A stretch of 64,000 nt of DNA from Kryptolebias marmoratus (lineage: Eukaryota > Chordata > Actinopteri > Cyprinodontiformes > Rivulidae), in contig NC_051439.1 of assembly GCF_001649575.2 (NCBI RefSeq), positions 13,111,591-13,175,590 on the forward strand, read 5' to 3'. The first letter of the stretch is position 1, and each line of letters starts with the position of its first letter. Shown here piece after piece: positions 61,801 to 64,000 of the stretch. The notes beneath the pieces were generated by a model that saw only the letters and a list, made by a program, of their open reading frames with translations, was not told where the DNA came from and ran no database searches. Both the position numbers and the translations under genes were made by a program.

Positions 61801-63164
61801 CAAAGCTGGACCTGTTTCATCAGCTCATTGTCTCTACCATGATAGGCTAATTTAATTAACTCATCTGTGTTCTAATCAGGGGGAGGGAGGGGGGTCCCCA
61901 CTGAAGCGCTGAGCAAGGCGGCCTCGCAGACATGGATTTCACAAGCAGCTGGGTGCTCCCCGAGGTCAGACCCAACATAAATTAGTCGTGTGTTCATCTG
62001 CCGGCCTCCTGCTGGCTCTGGTTCTGGCACAGATGCAGAAGCTGTGCCCGTGCAGGAGCACCCATAACACTGATCTCAGACGGGAAATTGTGCACAAGTT
62101 GAAAATGCTTCATGTGATAACAGGTTTTTGTTTTTTTAAGGATGGTTAGGAGGTACTGGAGATTTTGGCTGTCACACCTGCGCAGGAGAGGTCTTACCTG
62201 TGGTGCCCAGTAGCCGTGGGGGAGGCGGCGGAGGCGGCGGAGGAGGCAGAGGAGGGTATCTCCTACAGTGGCACGCCAACTGGCATTGTTCACTAACTTT
62301 CTCCGCCACAGTCCGCGAGCACGACCTCTGGAGCTCTCCCTTATGGCGAGGGGGGGGGGTAAACAGAGAGACCGCATTACTCAGAAGCAGCATCAGCACA
62401 ACACTGTGCAGCACAAAAACCACTGAACACTCAGCAGCCTCTCAGCCACAGCAGCGGCCCTGGATATCCTCTCAGCATTCTTTTCACATCCCAGCTCCAG
62501 TGCTGCTGTCACTGCTGCTGCTGCTGCTGCTGCTGCTGTGTGTGTAGTACATGCAGAATAGTATCACGTCGACAGCTGCAGCTTTCTCCCTGTAAGAAAC
62601 CACCCACCAGCAGAGTGGGCAGCAGGCTGCCCCGAGGAGTGTGTGCGTGGGTGGACTTGGAAACTCGAGCAGATCACATTACACATGAACCCTGGCAACA
62701 CTGTGTGCGTGTGAACAGCAGCTCACCACTATTTGTGGGCAGCAGCAGGGGGCAAAGGTTAGAATACTCATCACTAACATATGCCTGCTGGAGGGATCCT
62801 GGTGGGAATGATGCTATCATTAAAAAAAAAACAACACACACACACACACACACACAATAGGCTACTTCATGTTCCCACAACAAGAGCTGAGTGTGTTGTG
62901 TGTGTGTGTGCACCTGTGCAAAGCTGCACCCCTCACTACGCATGCACGGCTTCATTAAAGAGTGGAGGAGAGAGTATTAACAGCAGCAACCTGAGTTGCT
63001 GAGTTCTACAGCTCCATGAACAAGTTGTGTAACCATGCTCCCATGCGTAAAAGGACGAGCAGCGTGCTTACCTGGCATGAGAGTAAAAACAGTGAGAGGA
63101 GGCAATGGCTGAGGAAAAAAGGCCAGAAACTTAAAGTGAATGGCATCAGATCTTGGACCAGCAT
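52880..63164 (-). CDS. prima1: PRIMA1, proline-rich membrane anchor of acetylcholinesterase (4 coding exons)
   Basis: Exons on the minus strand: 63072-63164, 62198-62339, 59993-60125 and 52880-52979. They join to 155 residues (human about 153). PRIMA1 tethers acetylcholinesterase tetramers to neuronal membranes. Layout: signal peptide (MLVQDLMPFTLSFWPFFLSH onward, residues 1-31); four Cys at 38, 50, 54, 56; the proline-rich attachment domain at 60-72 ending PRLL; a membrane span at about 95-117 (MDIIVLGTVGCASVVFLL region); and a cytoplasmic tail with YKAIKRKPLRKEENGTSRGE, ending NNTVV. The start at 63164 is chosen because MLVQDL resembles the mammalian MLLRDL opening. Exon 2 has two in-frame acceptors 12 nt apart (CATAAG and CTCCAG); the first keeps the GELQ motif. 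The promoter is probably near 63.4-64 kb. Confidence 0.93.
54301..54480 (+). mobile_element. partial second copy of the GGTAC minisatellite element
   Basis: Starts AGCAATACATAATACAGCC, which matches the left end of the 51.2-kb element (AGCAATATATAATACAACC) at all but two positions. It continues into GGTATGTACCTG and CCCAGGTAAGTACTAG type units. The outer GGGT of the left terminus and the right terminal repeat are missing, so it is a truncated relative in the same orientation. Confidence 0.6.
58865..59078 (+). repeat. teleost dispersed repeat, copy 3 (most complete here)
   Basis: Contains both halves: GTTAGCAAAATGTCTCATGA, CCAGTGGACTGATTTTAATG, the CCACAGCTAACCTTAGCAAA region, then GGGCTACAGCTCAGTCAGTC, CAGATATTGAGCTAAAACTT and a TCGGAGAGTCAT end. 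Serves as the reference for the shorter copies at 27.7 and 46.35 kb. Within prima1 intron 3. Confidence 0.75.
60126..62197. other. prima1: prima1 intron 2
   Basis: 2.1-kb intron between the PRAD exon and the transmembrane exon, GTAAGA donor and CCTCAG acceptor. A short A-rich run lies near 61126-61147. No gene or recognised element. Confidence 0.8.
62501..62541. repeat. (CTG)n trinucleotide repeat
   Basis: About ten near-perfect CTG units (CAG on the prima1-sense strand) in prima1 intron 1. Confidence 0.93.
62832..62856. repeat. (AC)n microsatellite
   Basis: About twelve AC units after an A-run in prima1 intron 1. Confidence 0.95.
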
Positions 63165-63399
63165 TCCTCTTTGCGCTGTTCTCGAAGATACTAGTGAGCG
63201 TTTCCAACCAATGAATGCAGCATACACAGGCTGGGGGTGTTTGGGAAACAACCATCCACCCTTTCCTCCAGCTGCGCGGCGAGATCTGGCTCCAGAAATA
63301 GTTTATGCCCCAATCATTTTCCTCTTCAGATCCCGTTGTAGGTAGCATATAGGAGCCGGCGGAATGAGGAGCAAATCGCGACAATTCACATCTCCAAAG

Positions 63400-64000
63400 T
63401 AGTTTCTCTCTTCTTGTTGTTGTTACTGTTATTATTTCGGACTGGCACTCGGACGGCGACCTGAATCACGCCGCTACGCTCCGCGTAATGTGAGGGCGGT
63501 GGATGGCCCGTAGCTTACATCTCTCCTCGAGCCACTCAAGCCATCGAAGTTGGCAGGAACGAGAGTATAAATTTCAAAAAAAGAAGCGGAAACAAACAAG
63601 GGAAGAGAGAGAGAGAGAGGGAGAGAGAGAGAGAGAGAGAGCTCCTGGAGGATGTCGCGCGGCAGGATTCCTCGCAATACAGCATCACACGTCCCCTGAA
63701 CTTATCGAGGCAGAGCTGGGCGAGTCCGGAGGGCAGAGCCGCGGGTCGAAGTGATGCATCTCCCTCTGTGTCCGAACGGGAAACACACAAAAATCCCCAA
63801 AATCAAAACAACACAGCGGGGCTGCTCTGTGCGGGAGAATCGCCGCCGCGCGCTCGATGCAGCGCGCACATCAGCGCATCCCGACAGCGTGTGCTCGGAA
63901 CAAATCCACTCCTCACCCAAGTCCTCCACCTCCTCAGAAAACCCGCCAGGCAGGTCGCGCGGGCACGAATCAGCTGTCAGCGCGGGGGCTCCCTCTCTGT
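63400..64000 (-). promoter_or_regulatory. prima1: CpG- and GA-rich region, probable prima1 promoter/5' UTR
   Basis: CpG density rises sharply relative to the introns, with GCCGCCGCGCGCTCG and CAGCGCGCACATCAGCGC phrases, and a long GA tract. It lies directly upstream of the prima1 signal-peptide exon on the minus strand. The transcription start and any non-coding exon were not resolved. Confidence 0.5.
63605..63641. repeat. (GA)n tract upstream of prima1
   Basis: Interrupted GA run of about 37 bp, resembling the one in the btbd7 promoter-like region at 11.48 kb. Confidence 0.95.

Larger units (their letters stand above)
62340..63071. other. prima1: prima1 intron 1 with simple repeats
   Basis: Holds a (CTG)n run at 62501-62541, an (AC)n run at 62832-62856 and a CTCF-like core GCAGCAGGGGGCAA at 62742-62755 (plus strand, 12 of 14 positions). 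The pyrimidine run just upstream of the exon 2 acceptor on the minus strand includes a tract of about ten C. Confidence 0.75.

Noticed and set aside
62421..62423. prima1 start within the PRAD exon at 62423
   Set aside because: The codon there is GTG, with no ATG before a short hydrophobic stretch. A separate upstream exon supplies a proper signal peptide and the MLVQDL opening, and the frame then joins at the exon 2 acceptor.
1..64000. CRISPR arrays, operons, tRNA or rRNA genes
   Set aside because: Spliced vertebrate genes dominate; the regular arrays are minisatellites with degenerate units and no unique spacers, and no intact tRNA cloverleaf was seen.

Overview
The window is nuclear DNA of a teleost fish. 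It is GT-AG intron-rich and AT-biased, with microsatellites, fish-type interspersed repeats and vertebrate orthologues. The gene order is BTBD7(-), COX8(+), UNC79(+), PRIMA1(-), the order I recall from the mammalian 14q32-type locus. It is compacted here: unc79 coding sequence covers about 31 kb, against several hundred kb as I remember the human gene. I cannot name the species.

Layout. From 1 to about 11.7 kb is the 5' half of btbd7 on the minus strand: coding exon 1 (6104-6185), coding exon 2 with both BTB domains (2810-3952), and introns; the rest of the gene runs off the left edge. CpG-richer DNA at 11.2-11.9 kb is the likely btbd7 promoter and possibly a shared divergent one. A complete two-exon cox8 (72 aa) lies at 13058-13812. 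unc79 runs from 15837 to 47048. I could join 51 exons with consistent phase at every junction into one 2708-codon frame plus stop. From 47.4 to 52.4 kb is intergenic sequence rich in repeats. prima1 (155 aa, four coding exons) occupies 63164 down to 52880, with a CpG- and GA-rich promoter-like region at the right edge.

Function. UNC79 is a large cytoplasmic auxiliary subunit of the NALCN sodium-leak channel complex. PRIMA1 anchors acetylcholinesterase tetramers in neuronal membranes. COX8 is a small subunit of cytochrome c oxidase. BTBD7 is a BTB-domain regulator of epithelial branching. They are linked by conserved synteny, not by a shared pathway.

The least explained material is repetitive. 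(1) An element of about 731 bp at 51193-51923 has perfect 16-bp terminal inverted repeats around a degenerate GGTAC minisatellite; a partial second copy lies in a prima1 intron. (2) A degenerate TTTTAGCTA-type repeat occurs four times, and two copies in opposite orientation flank the first unc79 coding exon. (3) A fish dispersed repeat is present in three mosaic copies. In the genes, the main oddities are an overlapping uORF at the unc79 start, two stop-free unc79 introns whose lengths are multiples of three, and tandem splice acceptors in unc79 and prima1.
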